This document shows, one piece after another, positions 16,623 to 24,876 of a stretch of 64,000 nt of DNA. The stretch is from contig NZ_CP104203.1 of assembly GCF_025244725.1 (NCBI RefSeq), positions 3,658,001-3,722,000 on the forward strand. The letters run 5' to 3'. The notes beneath the pieces are model-generated. The model was not told the origin of the DNA and made no database searches. It was given only the letters and a program-made list of their open reading frames with translations. Every line of letters starts with the position of its first letter. The stretch's first letter is position 1. This DNA comes from Chryseobacterium oranimense. Lineage in GTDB: Bacteria; Bacteroidota; Bacteroidia; Flavobacteriales; Weeksellaceae. A program made the translations under genes and the position numbers.

Positions 16623-19580
16623 ATGAAAAAGAAACTTTTACTAGTTTGTGCGCTGTCTGCCGGTCTGGCGTCTGTTCATGCACAAAGGTGGGAGCCTGCA
16701 TCCCAGAAAACTTCTCAAATAAGGAAAGAAGTTGAAGTTCAGTACTCTTACAGAGTAGATTTGGCATCACTTAGAAATATTCTAAAAGATGCTGTAGAAA
16801 CAGGTAAAGATGCAAAACCTGTAATTATTTCTCTTCCTACAGCAGAAGGAAAAATTGAAAAATTTGCAGTATACAGCAATCCTGTTGTTGAGAAATCCAT
16901 GGCAGACCGTTATCAGTTAGGATCATATGTAGGGGTAGGGGTAGATGACCCTTCTAAATATGTAAGATTCAGTACTGCACCTACCGAAATACAGTCCATG
17001 ATTATCAAAAACGGAGTATTTCAGTTCATAGAGCCTATCACTACAGACAAACAAACTTATGGAGTTTTCTATAAAACCAAAAGAACAGCAAGTGATAATG
17101 GATTTGAATGTACTACAGAAGAGAAAAATGCTAAAGATATTAAATCATTGGAAATCCATGGAAAAAATAATCTTTCTAACGTAGGGATTACTAGCAGACC
17201 TTCCATTACAAAATACAGAACATATAGACTTGCACTTTCCACTACAGGAGAATACACCAAAAAATTTGATCCCGCAGGAGGAATTACCAACACGGTAATC
17301 CAGATGAATGCCACCATGACCCGTGTGAATGGTGTATTTGAAAAGGAATTCGGTATCAAGGCTATTATTCAGGATATTCCTGCGATCATATACACAGATC
17401 CTACCTCAGATCCTTATACTGGAAACCTGAATCTGAATCTGCAGCAGACCCTGACCTCAGTGGTGGGCAATGCCAATTACGATATGGGACACGTATTTAA
17501 TGCAGCTGGAGGAAACGGAAATGCCGGTTCTATCGGATCTACATGCAAAGATCCTACGAGTTCAACTAATTTGGCAAAAGGATCCGCATTTACACAAAAT
17601 ACAAACCCGGTAGGAGATCTCTTTGATATTGATTATGTAGCGCACGAAATGGGACACCAGCTTGGTGGAAACCATACGTTCTCCCATTCATCGGAAAATT
17701 CCGGAGTAAATATAGAACCCGGAGGAGGAACTACCATCATGGCATATGCAGGAATTACAGGAGATAATGTACAGATGAATTCTGACGCATACTTCCACTA
17801 TTCCTCAATCAATCAGATACTAACCAGTCTTGATGCAAAAACAACCTGCGGAACATCTGCAGACATTACAACCAATACAGCCCCGGTGATTTCACCGCTT
17901 ACATCAAAAAATATCCCGAAAGGAACTGCTTACTATCTGGATGCCTCTGCAACAGATGCACAGGGAGACCCGTTTACCTATACCTGGGAACAATATGATA
18001 GCGTTGGAGCCAATAACACCATTTCAGGAGACAGCGGCTGGGGATATAATACCGAAGGAAGCATAGCAAGATCATATTTTGGTACAGTGGGCGGAAGAAG
18101 ATATTTCCCAAGTTTTGCTGCCGTGATGGACGGAAAGCTTACGGATAAAACAAACTGGGAAACGGTAAGTTATATTCCAAGAACTTTAAAATATGCCGTA
18201 ACATTAAGGGATGCAAACGCGTTAAGACCAATGGTTTCCTCCCTGGAAACTACGGTAGTAGTAGGAAATGACGGTCCGTTTAAATTTAACGGCCTTACCA
18301 CCTCTTCGGTTTTATATAATAATGCATCAAACACGATACAGTGGGATGTAGCCAATACGACGGCAGCACCTTACAATGTGGCTAATGTTAAAATAGATTA
18401 TACAACAGATAACGGAGTTACCTGGACAGACCTTGCAGCTTCAGTGCCAAACAGTGGAAGCTACACAGGCCAGATGCCGGCAAGTTTAACAGGAGCTGTT
18501 AAATTAAGAATATCTGCAATCGGGAATATTTTCTACGCTGTTTCTCCGGCAGTGAATGTAGGGGCAGCACCAACATCTACATCAGCAGCACCAACGGGAG
18601 TTTCCGCAATAGATACGGAAGTGTTCAAAACCACTGCAAGAGTATCCTGGAACAGTGTGCCGGGAGCTGCTACCTATTCTGTAAATTATAGAAAAGTAGG
18701 AGACACAAACTGGTCCAATACAACAAGTACAGTGAATTCTGTCGTTCTGACAGGTTTAGAGGACGAGACCAATTTTGAAGTACAGGTTGCAGCCGTAGTA
18801 AACAGTGTACCGGGAGCTTTCTCAACAAATTATACCTTTAAAACAAAAGGGTTAAAAACAGGAATAGATTATTGCTTGCTGACTACAGGAATCAATCAGT
18901 TAGGAACTATTGCACGTGTTCAGCTTGCCAATGTCAATTATACAGACGGAACTTTCAGATCTTACAAAGACGTAAGTGAAAACCCGGCACAGATCATAAA
19001 CCTTACAAAAGGAACCCAGTATACCGTATCCGTTCTGGCAGGAAGTTCTTCCAGTTATGCTCAATATCCGTTTACCGTAAATGCCTGGATCGATTATAAC
19101 AGAAACGGTGTTTTTGAAGCAACAGAAAAAGTAATGACTTCTGCCTCTGCAACAGGAACAAGAACAGAGACAGCAACATTTACCGTTCCTTCAACAGCTT
19201 TTAGCGGAGATAAACTTTTGAGAATGAGAGTGGCCGGAAACTTTAGCAGTGCGCTAAGCAATGCTTGCGGAAATACCAACCAGGCAGGAAGTGTCATGGA
19301 TCTTTCTGTGAAAATCACAAGCGGATTAGCTGTTAATGATGTAAATACGGTAAAAACATCAGAAATATCAATCTATCCAAATCCTGCAGATACTTTCGTA
19401 GAAGTTAAAAACCTGAAAGGAAAAGCAGATTACAGCATTTACAGTGCAGATGGTAGAATAGTTCAGCAAGGTCAGATTGATGGTCAGAGAATTAATGTGG
19501 CACAGCTTGTAAAAGGAGTGTACGTAATCACAATTAAGGATGATAAAAACACTTACAATACCAAACTTATTAAAAAATAA
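16623..19580 (+). CDS. T9SS-exported reprolysin-like zinc metalloprotease (second of a tandem pair)
   Basis: A 985-residue paralogue of the preceding gene, alike from the signal peptide (MKKKLLLVCALSAGLASVHAQ) to the T9SS tail (SIYPNPADTFVEV... TKLIKK). The zinc motif is HEMGHQLGGNH (His341, Glu342, His345, His351), with a Met-turn candidate TIMAYAG. It has the same fibronectin III and GEVED-type domains. The largest differences are in the catalytic domain just before the zinc motif (about 250-340), where the first copy has a Cys/Gly-rich stretch (GCIGCICSDD) and this one has GSIGSTCKD. That suggests a change in substrate preference after duplication. The gene has its own -7 element and terminator. 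Confidence 0.93.
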   Translation: MKKKLLLVCALSAGLASVHAQRWEPASQKTSQIRKEVEVQYSYRVDLASLRNILKDAVETGKDAKPVIISLPTAEGKIEKFAVYSNPVVEKSMADRYQLGSYVGVGVDDPSKYVRFSTAPTEIQSMIIKNGVFQFIEPITTDKQTYGVFYKTKRTASDNGFECTTEEKNAKDIKSLEIHGKNNLSNVGITSRPSITKYRTYRLALSTTGEYTKKFDPAGGITNTVIQMNATMTRVNGVFEKEFGIKAIIQDIPAIIYTDPTSDPYTGNLNLNLQQTLTSVVGNANYDMGHVFNAAGGNGNAGSIGSTCKDPTSSTNLAKGSAFTQNTNPVGDLFDIDYVAHEMGHQLGGNHTFSHSSENSGVNIEPGGGTTIMAYAGITGDNVQMNSDAYFHYSSINQILTSLDAKTTCGTSADITTNTAPVISPLTSKNIPKGTAYYLDASATDAQGDPFTYTWEQYDSVGANNTISGDSGWGYNTEGSIARSYFGTVGGRRYFPSFAAVMDGKLTDKTNWETVSYIPRTLKYAVTLRDANALRPMVSSLETTVVVGNDGPFKFNGLTTSSVLYNNASNTIQWDVANTTAAPYNVANVKIDYTTDNGVTWTDLAASVPNSGSYTGQMPASLTGAVKLRISAIGNIFYAVSPAVNVGAAPTSTSAAPTGVSAIDTEVFKTTARVSWNSVPGAATYSVNYRKVGDTNWSNTTSTVNSVVLTGLEDETNFEVQVAAVVNSVPGAFSTNYTFKTKGLKTGIDYCLLTTGINQLGTIARVQLANVNYTDGTFRSYKDVSENPAQIINLTKGTQYTVSVLAGSSSSYAQYPFTVNAWIDYNRNGVFEATEKVMTSASATGTRTETATFTVPSTAFSGDKLLRMRVAGNFSSALSNACGNTNQAGSVMDLSVKITSGLAVNDVNTVKTSEISIYPNPADTFVEVKNLKGKADYSIYSADGRIVQQGQIDGQRINVAQLVKGVYVITIKDDKNTYNTKLIKK

Positions 19581-19602
19581 TAAGAAAGTGCATCAATAAC
19601 TG

Positions 19603-19630
19603 AGACCGGGCAATTGTCCGGTCTTTTTTA
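19603..19630 (+). terminator. Terminator after the second metzincin protease
   Basis: AGACCGGGC (19603-19611) pairs with GTCCGGTCT (19616-19624) and is followed by a T run; nearly identical to the terminator at 16433-16460, so it was duplicated with the gene. Confidence 0.92.
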
Positions 19631-19718
19631 TACATTAAAATTCAGAAAAACTGTAAGTTAACATAAGTTTCATGTTTCGCTCAAAAAAATTAACTTTACG
19701 CAGACAAAAATTATTGGA

Positions 19719-21836
19719 ATGCGAAAGACAATTTCTGTGAAAAAACCGGATTTTAATGTAGAGCCTCAGGAAAGAGAGGTCTATAATTTTGAAAAAGACG
19801 GTCTGGAGTTAAAATCATCTTATACCCCCAAGGATGTTAAGAATAAATCCTTAACACAGACTTCCCCGGGAATTGCTCCTTACCTTAGAGGTCCGTATTC
19901 CACCATGTATGTACAAAAACCATGGACTGTAAGACAGTATGCAGGTTTTTCCACAGCAGAAGAATCCAATGCCTTTTACAGAAGAAACCTTGCCGCAGGA
20001 CAGAAAGGACTTTCCGTAGCTTTCGACCTTGCTACCCACCGGGGCTATGATTCCGACCACTCCAGAGTAGTTGGAGACGTGGGTAAAGCAGGGGTAGCCA
20101 TCGATTCTGTGGAAGACATGAAAATTCTTTTCAATGAGATTCCATTAGATCAGATCTCCGTATCTATGACTATGAACGGTGCCGTACTTCCTATTTTGTC
20201 TTTCTACATCGTTGCGGCAGAAGAGCAGGGTGTAAAGCAGGAGCTTCTTTCCGGAACCATTCAGAATGATATTCTGAAAGAATTTATGGTAAGGAATACC
20301 TATATCTATCCGCCGGCTCCTTCCATGAAAATCATTGCAGATATCTTTGAATATACAGCTCAAAATATTCCGAAATTCAACTCAATTTCTATTTCAGGCT
20401 ATCATATGCAGGAAGCAGGAGCCACTCCGGTACTGGAAATGGCTTATACCCTTGCAGACGGTCTGGAATATGTAAGAACAGGAATCAAAGCAGGAATGAA
20501 TGTTGATGATTTTGCCCCAAGACTTTCCTTTTTCTGGGCCATTGGAATGAATCACTTTATGGAAATTGCAAAAATGCGTGCCGCAAGATATATCTGGGCC
20601 ACTCTATTACAACAATTTAATCCCCAGAACCAGAAGTCTTTAGCCTTAAGAACCCATTCCCAAACCTCAGGATGGTCCCTTACAGAGCAGGAACCTTTTA
20701 ACAATATTACAAGAACTGCCATTGAGGCTCTTTCCTCAGCTTTAGGCGGAACACAATCGTTGCATACCAATGCCCTTGATGAGGCTATTGCACTTCCAAC
20801 CGATTATTCAGCAAAAATTGCCAGAAATACCCAGATTATCCTTCAGCAGGAAAGCGGGATTTGCGATGTGGTAGATGCCATGGGCGGAAGTAACCTTGTA
20901 GAAAGCCTTACCCAGCAGATGATCGAAGAGGCAATGAAATACATTGATGAGGTAGAGCAGGAAGGAGGAATGACCAAAGCCATAGAAGCCGGAATTCCAA
21001 AAATGAGGATCGAAGAAGCTGCCGCTAAAAAGCAGGCTAAAATCGACAGTGGGGAAGAATTTATCATCGGAGTAAACTCATTCAGAACAGCTTTGAAACA
21101 GGATGGTATTGAAATCCTGGATATCGATAACACAGAAGTTCGCAGAAAACAGATCGAGAGGCTGGAAAAAATAAAAGCAGAAAGAAATCCTGAAGCTGTT
21201 GCAGAAATTCTGAATAATATCCGAGAAAGTGCAAAAACCGGAAAAGGAAACCTCTTGGCATTATGCATAGAAGCAGCCAGAAGAAGAGTGACCCTTGGCG
21301 AAATGAGCGATGCCATGGAAGAAACCTTCGGAAGGTATAAAGCCAATATTAAAACCATCTCTGGAGTATATGCCATGAACGCAGGGAAAAACGAATATTT
21401 TGAAAAAGCCCTTCACCTGACTCAGAAATTTGAAGAAGAAGAAGGCCGTCGTCCAAGACTTATGGTTGCTAAAATGGGCCAGGACGGGCACGACAGAGGT
21501 GCAAAAGTGGTAGCCACTGCATTTGCAGATATGGGATTTGACGTCGATGTGGCGCCATTATTCCAGACCCCGGAAGAAGTAGCCAAACAGGCTGTAGAAA
21601 ATGATATCCACATCCTTGGAGTATCCTCTCTGGCAGCGGGACACAAAACGCTTGTTCCCCAGGTCGTGGAAGAGCTGAAGAAGCTTGGTGCAGATGATGT
21701 AACTATCGTGGTGGGAGGCGTTATTCCGCAGCAGGATTACGAATTTCTTTACGCCAACGGAGCCGATTTTATCTTCGGTCCGGGAACCAATCTTCCTAAA
21801 TGTGCGGTGGAAATTCTTGAAAAATTTCTAAATTAA
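19719..21836 (+). CDS. scpA: Methylmalonyl-CoA mutase, catalytic (large) subunit
   Basis: A 705-residue adenosylcobalamin enzyme that interconverts methylmalonyl-CoA and succinyl-CoA, for propionate or branched-chain amino-acid use. The N-terminal TIM barrel carries [10 protein letters not shown] (Tyr228, His229). The C-terminal B12-binding domain has the DxHxxG motif Asp589-x-His591-x-x-Gly594, whose His is the lower cobalt ligand. Length and sequence fit the large (MutB-type) subunit. No small subunit gene is adjacent: the upstream neighbour is a protease. The chaperone GTPase MeaB is encoded at 31226-32209. The symbol mutB is equally used for this family. Confidence 0.95.
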   Translation: MRKTISVKKPDFNVEPQEREVYNFEKDGLELKSSYTPKDVKNKSLTQTSPGIAPYLRGPYSTMYVQKPWTVRQYAGFSTAEESNAFYRRNLAAGQKGLSVAFDLATHRGYDSDHSRVVGDVGKAGVAIDSVEDMKILFNEIPLDQISVSMTMNGAVLPILSFYIVAAEEQGVKQELLSGTIQNDILKEFMVRNTYIYPPAPSMKIIADIFEYTAQNIPKFNSISISGYHMQEAGATPVLEMAYTLADGLEYVRTGIKAGMNVDDFAPRLSFFWAIGMNHFMEIAKMRAARYIWATLLQQFNPQNQKSLALRTHSQTSGWSLTEQEPFNNITRTAIEALSSALGGTQSLHTNALDEAIALPTDYSAKIARNTQIILQQESGICDVVDAMGGSNLVESLTQQMIEEAMKYIDEVEQEGGMTKAIEAGIPKMRIEEAAAKKQAKIDSGEEFIIGVNSFRTALKQDGIEILDIDNTEVRRKQIERLEKIKAERNPEAVAEILNNIRESAKTGKGNLLALCIEAARRRVTLGEMSDAMEETFGRYKANIKTISGVYAMNAGKNEYFEKALHLTQKFEEEEGRRPRLMVAKMGQDGHDRGAKVVATAFADMGFDVDVAPLFQTPEEVAKQAVENDIHILGVSSLAAGHKTLVPQVVEELKKLGADDVTIVVGGVIPQQDYEFLYANGADFIFGPGTNLPKCAVEILEKFLN

Positions 21837-21893
21837 CATTTTTATAAAGGATAAATTGCATGGCTTTTGTATAGTTTAATGAAAAATTTCATT

Positions 21894-22388
21894 ATGGCTT
21901 ATACAGTAGTTTCAGTATTTCCGGTGACTGTAGATACAGAGGAAATTAAAAAAGATTTAAAAGAAAAAGGATTTGACGAAGCGGATATTATTATCTCAAA
22001 GTCCAGAGTAGAAAGCGGAATATCAACTGATCAGGAAGATGAGCAAACGAAAGGATTTTTCGACTATGTCTTTGCTCACGATGCAGAAATGTTGGAGGCC
22101 TATCGCAAACACAGTGTAGGAAGAAGCAATGTCATTGTGTACACGGATGACCTCGAGCGGGCAAAAGTAGCCAAAGCTGTTTTAAATGAAAACGGTGCAC
22201 TGGAAGCCTATCGGAGACCATCAGAACCCCGCGATACAATTCCTGAAGGGATGACAGAGCAGGAATATAACGGAATCATTGCCAAAGCAAGACATAATAT
22301 TTACTTTCTTGGGTCAGAAAGAGTATATCACTCCAATGAAGTTAAAGGAATGGATGATGAAATGGACAGCTTAGGATCAAAAGATTAA
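21894..22388 (+). CDS. Possible general-stress-type protein
   Basis: A 164-residue soluble acidic protein. The N-terminal ~90 residues (VSVFPVTVDTEEIKKDLKEKG... NVIVYTDDLERAKVAKAVLNENGA) resemble the alpha/beta domain of general stress protein 17M-like proteins, which sense or respond to stress in an unknown way; this assignment is tentative. The C-terminal part has a conserved-looking YNGIIAKARHNIYFLGSERVY segment. The gene lies 57 bases after the mutase and could be cotranscribed with it. The start could also be 21879, adding MKNFI. Confidence 0.65.
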   Translation: MAYTVVSVFPVTVDTEEIKKDLKEKGFDEADIIISKSRVESGISTDQEDEQTKGFFDYVFAHDAEMLEAYRKHSVGRSNVIVYTDDLERAKVAKAVLNENGALEAYRRPSEPRDTIPEGMTEQEYNGIIAKARHNIYFLGSERVYHSNEVKGMDDEMDSLGSKD

Positions 22389-22401
22389 TACTCAAAAATA
22401 T

Positions 22402-22434
22402 AAAGCCCGGATAAAATAATCCGGGCTTTTTTTA
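22402..22434 (+). terminator. Terminator after the possible stress-protein gene
   Basis: AAAGCCCGGAT (22402-22412) and ATCCGGGCTTT (22419-22429) form an 11-bp perfect stem followed by T residues. Confidence 0.92.
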
Positions 22435-22442
22435 TTAAAAAA

Positions 22443-22472
22443 TTTGGATATTCAGAAAAATTAATATATTTG
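22443..22472 (+). promoter_or_regulatory. Strong promoter for the leader transcript upstream of rtcB
   Basis: TTTG at 22443-22446 and TATATTTG at 22465-22472 give perfect -33 and -7 elements with 18 bp between them. Transcription should begin near 22477-22481. No equally good promoter is seen between here and the rtcB start at 22853. Confidence 0.75.
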
Positions 22473-22514
22473 CACCTGAAAATCAAGTTTAACCCATTAA
22501 AAACAACGAAGCAA

Positions 22515-22592
22515 ATGTTCAGATTTAATCAGAATTCTACAGTTGGATTACCGCTTACAGTGGTAAGGCTTTGTGGTTTGGTATACTCTTAG
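22515..22592 (+). CDS. Putative 25-codon leader peptide
   Basis: The short ORF begins about 36 bases after the predicted transcription start and encodes a peptide starting MFRFNQNSTVGLPLTVV and ending CGLVYS. Eight of 25 residues are Val or Leu. A hairpin lies inside it (22548-22555 with 22559-22566). Its last codons (22575-22584) can partly pair with the 5' arm of the terminator at 22615, which starts 22 bases after the stop codon. That is the geometry of a transcription attenuator. Whether the peptide is made is unknown; the alternative is an untranslated small RNA. Confidence 0.4.
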   Translation: MFRFNQNSTVGLPLTVVRLCGLVYS

Positions 22593-22614
22593 AATAATAG
22601 TACAACGAAATATC

Positions 22615-22648
22615 AAAACCCGGAGTCGCAAAGATTTCGGGTTTTTTA
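22615..22648 (+). terminator. Strong terminator, candidate attenuator upstream of rtcB
   Basis: A 13-bp stem with two G-U pairs (22615-22627 with 22633-22645, loop GCAAA) followed by T residues. It lies after the 25-codon ORF and about 200 bases before rtcB. Confidence 0.88.
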
Positions 22649-22652
22649 TTGC

Positions 22653-22852
22653 GCAATATTTCAAACTCAAACAAGTTTCCCCGAAATTTTTTCAATATCA
22701 GAAGAACAAAAACATTGAATCTTTTTAGGATTCAAATGTATTGTTCCTCATTACAAATTTAGTTCAACTAATATTTTAGTTGATAAAAAGAACATACACA
22801 GATCAAAATTGTGAATCCTGTGTCTGGCATCTTATGTCTTAAAAATAAAACA
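22653..22852 (+). promoter_or_regulatory. Untranslated leader of rtcB with two inverted repeats
   Basis: This AT-rich 200-base stretch holds a long imperfect hairpin (22704-22721 with 22729-22746) and an 8-bp perfect inverted repeat TCAACTAA / TTAGTTGA (22764-22783). Neither is followed by a T run, so they are not terminators; the second could be an operator. No TAnnTTTG element is seen here. Confidence 0.45.
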
Positions 22853-24244
22853 ATGGGAAATTTAAAACTAAAAGGAAAAGATATATTAAAACTCGGTTAT
22901 CCGAATAATCAAAGTGTCAATGTGGCTTTGGAGGTTATGAAAAGAAATTTTGCAACGAAGAATATTCATCATGTAAAATCTATTTTAAAAGAAATTCTCC
23001 TGAACCCTGAAGACTTTGAAAAGGACCTGACTTTCGGACAGATTGCAGAATCGCTGCTCTCATCCAGAAAAACAGAAAAAAGAATGCTCAATACCCAGCG
23101 CGCTTCCTTCCGGATCTTTGGAAACAATATTTCTGAAGAAGCAAAAAACCAGCTGTACACCGCTTTAAAGCTGCCGATTTCGATGCAGGGGGCTTTAATG
23201 CCCGACGCCCATAGCGGTTACGGACTTCCGATAGGAGGTGTTCTCGCAGTAGAAAATGCGGTGATCCCTTATGGTGTGGGAATGGATATCGGCTGCAGGA
23301 TGAGCCTCAGTATTCTGGATATACCGGTTTCATATCTTGACGGAGCAAGGGACAAATATGAAAAAGCCCTTGCAGAGCACACCAAATTCGGGATGTACGA
23401 AACCCATAAATCTCATATTGATCATGAAATCTTTGAGAGAGATACCTTCGATATGATCCCGGTTTTGAGAAGATTAAAAGGAAAAGCCATTAAGCAGATG
23501 GGATCTTCCGGAGGCGGAAATCATTTCGTAGAATTCGGAGAGGTGGAAATCACGGAAGAAGATGACCAGATTGGGTTACCGAAAGGAAAATATCTGGGAA
23601 TCCTCTCACACAGCGGTTCTAGGGGATTAGGGGCGGAAATTGCTCAATATTACTCAAGAGTAGCTGCAGATCAGTGTCCGCTGCCAAAAGAAGCTCAGCA
23701 GTTCGCCTGGCTGGATCTCAGTACCCATCTCGGCCTGGAATACTGGACTGCAATGAATCTTGCCGGAGATTACGCCTCTGCCTGTCACGATGACATCCAT
23801 AGAAGACTGGTAAAAGCGGTCGGCGGAAGAGTGAAGGCAAGAATTGAAAACCATCACAATTTTGCATGGAAGGAGATTCATAACGGAAAAGAAGTGATTG
23901 TTCACAGGAAAGGAGCTACTCCGGCTAATGTAAACGAACTGGGAATGATTCCTGGTTCCATGACGGCTAAAGGTTTTATCGTTCGTGGAAAAGGAAATCC
24001 GGATTCATTGAATTCGGCATCACATGGAGCGGGGAGAGCCCACTCAAGAGGAGAATGCAGGAGCCTTTTCACTCAGAATGATATCAAAAAAGAGCTGAAG
24101 CTGAAGAAAGTTACTCTGATGGGAGGGAATACGGAAGAAGCACCGATGGCTTACAAAGACATTCATGAAGTAATGAATGCTCAAAGCGAATTGGTGGATA
24201 TTCTTGGAACATTTCAGCCCAGAATTGTGAGAATGGACAAGTAA
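22853..24244 (+). CDS. rtcB: RtcB-family RNA ligase, PrfH-linked type
   Basis: A 463-residue GTP-dependent ligase that joins RNA 2',3'-cyclic phosphate or 3'-phosphate ends to 5'-OH ends. The metal-binding residues appear in GMDIGCRM (Asp145, Cys148) and in NHHNFAW (His334-335), plus GSSGGGNHFVEFG. The His that carries GMP is His391 in SASHGAGRAHSR. The ATG at 22853 is preferred to the GTG at 22811, which has no support. The gene is the first of four on the plus strand with a nucleotidyltransferase-fold gene, prfH and a TPR gene. RtcB proteins next to PrfH are known to religate rRNA cut in the decoding centre. Confidence 0.94.
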   Translation: MGNLKLKGKDILKLGYPNNQSVNVALEVMKRNFATKNIHHVKSILKEILLNPEDFEKDLTFGQIAESLLSSRKTEKRMLNTQRASFRIFGNNISEEAKNQLYTALKLPISMQGALMPDAHSGYGLPIGGVLAVENAVIPYGVGMDIGCRMSLSILDIPVSYLDGARDKYEKALAEHTKFGMYETHKSHIDHEIFERDTFDMIPVLRRLKGKAIKQMGSSGGGNHFVEFGEVEITEEDDQIGLPKGKYLGILSHSGSRGLGAEIAQYYSRVAADQCPLPKEAQQFAWLDLSTHLGLEYWTAMNLAGDYASACHDDIHRRLVKAVGGRVKARIENHHNFAWKEIHNGKEVIVHRKGATPANVNELGMIPGSMTAKGFIVRGKGNPDSLNSASHGAGRAHSRGECRSLFTQNDIKKELKLKKVTLMGGNTEEAPMAYKDIHEVMNAQSELVDILGTFQPRIVRMDK

Positions 24245-24263
24245 TGAGTCTTAAACTTTACAG

Positions 24264-24290
24264 CCTTATAGGTTTCAAAAACCTATAAGG
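24264..24290. repeat. 12-bp perfect palindromic hairpin inside the rtcB operon
   Basis: CCTTATAGGTTT (24264-24275) and AAACCTATAAGG (24279-24290) flank CAA. It is followed by TTTAATAAAG, not a proper T run, so it is at best a weak terminator. From memory, palindromes of this type recur between flavobacterial genes. Confidence 0.6.
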
Positions 24291-24321
24291 TTTAATAAAG
24301 AATTATTTTAAAATTAAAAAA

Positions 24322-24873
24322 ATGGGAGCACCTCATAACATAAAAAGATACGGAGAAGTCTGGCCGGAATTCAGAATCCTGCACGGACTTGAAATTTTAA
24401 ATAAATTGAAAAAGAAAGTCATTATATCAGGTGGCTGGGCCTGGCATTTTATGTCAGAAGAAGGGCATACGGAATATAAACATGCCCATGACCACAAGGA
24501 TATTGATGTCTTTGTAAGAAAAGAAAACGCAGCAGAAGCTGTGATGATTCTTCAGCAGGAGGGATTTCAGAAAGTATGGACACGGTATGATCATCTGCAG
24601 AGTGACGAAAACTTCCGCAGATACGAGAAAATAATAGAACCCGAAAACGGAAAGCCTCATAGGATTACCATAGATTTTTTTGAAAGAAATGATCTGGAAA
24701 CTATTGAAGTCAACGGTTTTACTGTTGTTAAACCAGAAATTTTGCTGACGTTTTACAGGAATATTCATTCCAGTGACAAATGCTGGGCTGTCATGGCTGC
24801 TAAAGAATTACTACGGAAAGGAATTGATCCCGTAGGACATCCTGCATTAAGCGCAATGCCAAAATTTAATTAA
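24322..24873 (+). CDS. Nucleotidyltransferase-fold protein between rtcB and prfH
   Basis: A 183-residue soluble protein. The motifs fit a minimal nucleotidyltransferase fold: ISGGWAWHF (Gly37-Gly38), then KDIDVFV with Asp60 and Asp62 as the paired metal ligands, and Asp118 in RITIDFFE as the third acidic residue. Such proteins move NMP groups onto RNA, proteins or small molecules. All three acids are present, so it may be active. The gene starts 77 bases after rtcB and ends 3 bases before prfH, so it probably belongs to the same operon. A role in processing rRNA ends before RtcB ligation, or as a toxin/antitoxin-type enzyme, is possible but not shown. Confidence 0.7.
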   Translation: MGAPHNIKRYGEVWPEFRILHGLEILNKLKKKVIISGGWAWHFMSEEGHTEYKHAHDHKDIDVFVRKENAAEAVMILQQEGFQKVWTRYDHLQSDENFRRYEKIIEPENGKPHRITIDFFERNDLETIEVNGFTVVKPEILLTFYRNIHSSDKCWAVMAAKELLRKGIDPVGHPALSAMPKFN

Positions 24874-24876
24874 AAA

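Noticed and set aside
22811-22852. Longer rtcB product from the GTG at 22811
   Set aside because: The extra 14 residues do not resemble the RtcB family, and the ATG at 22853 gives a normal start.
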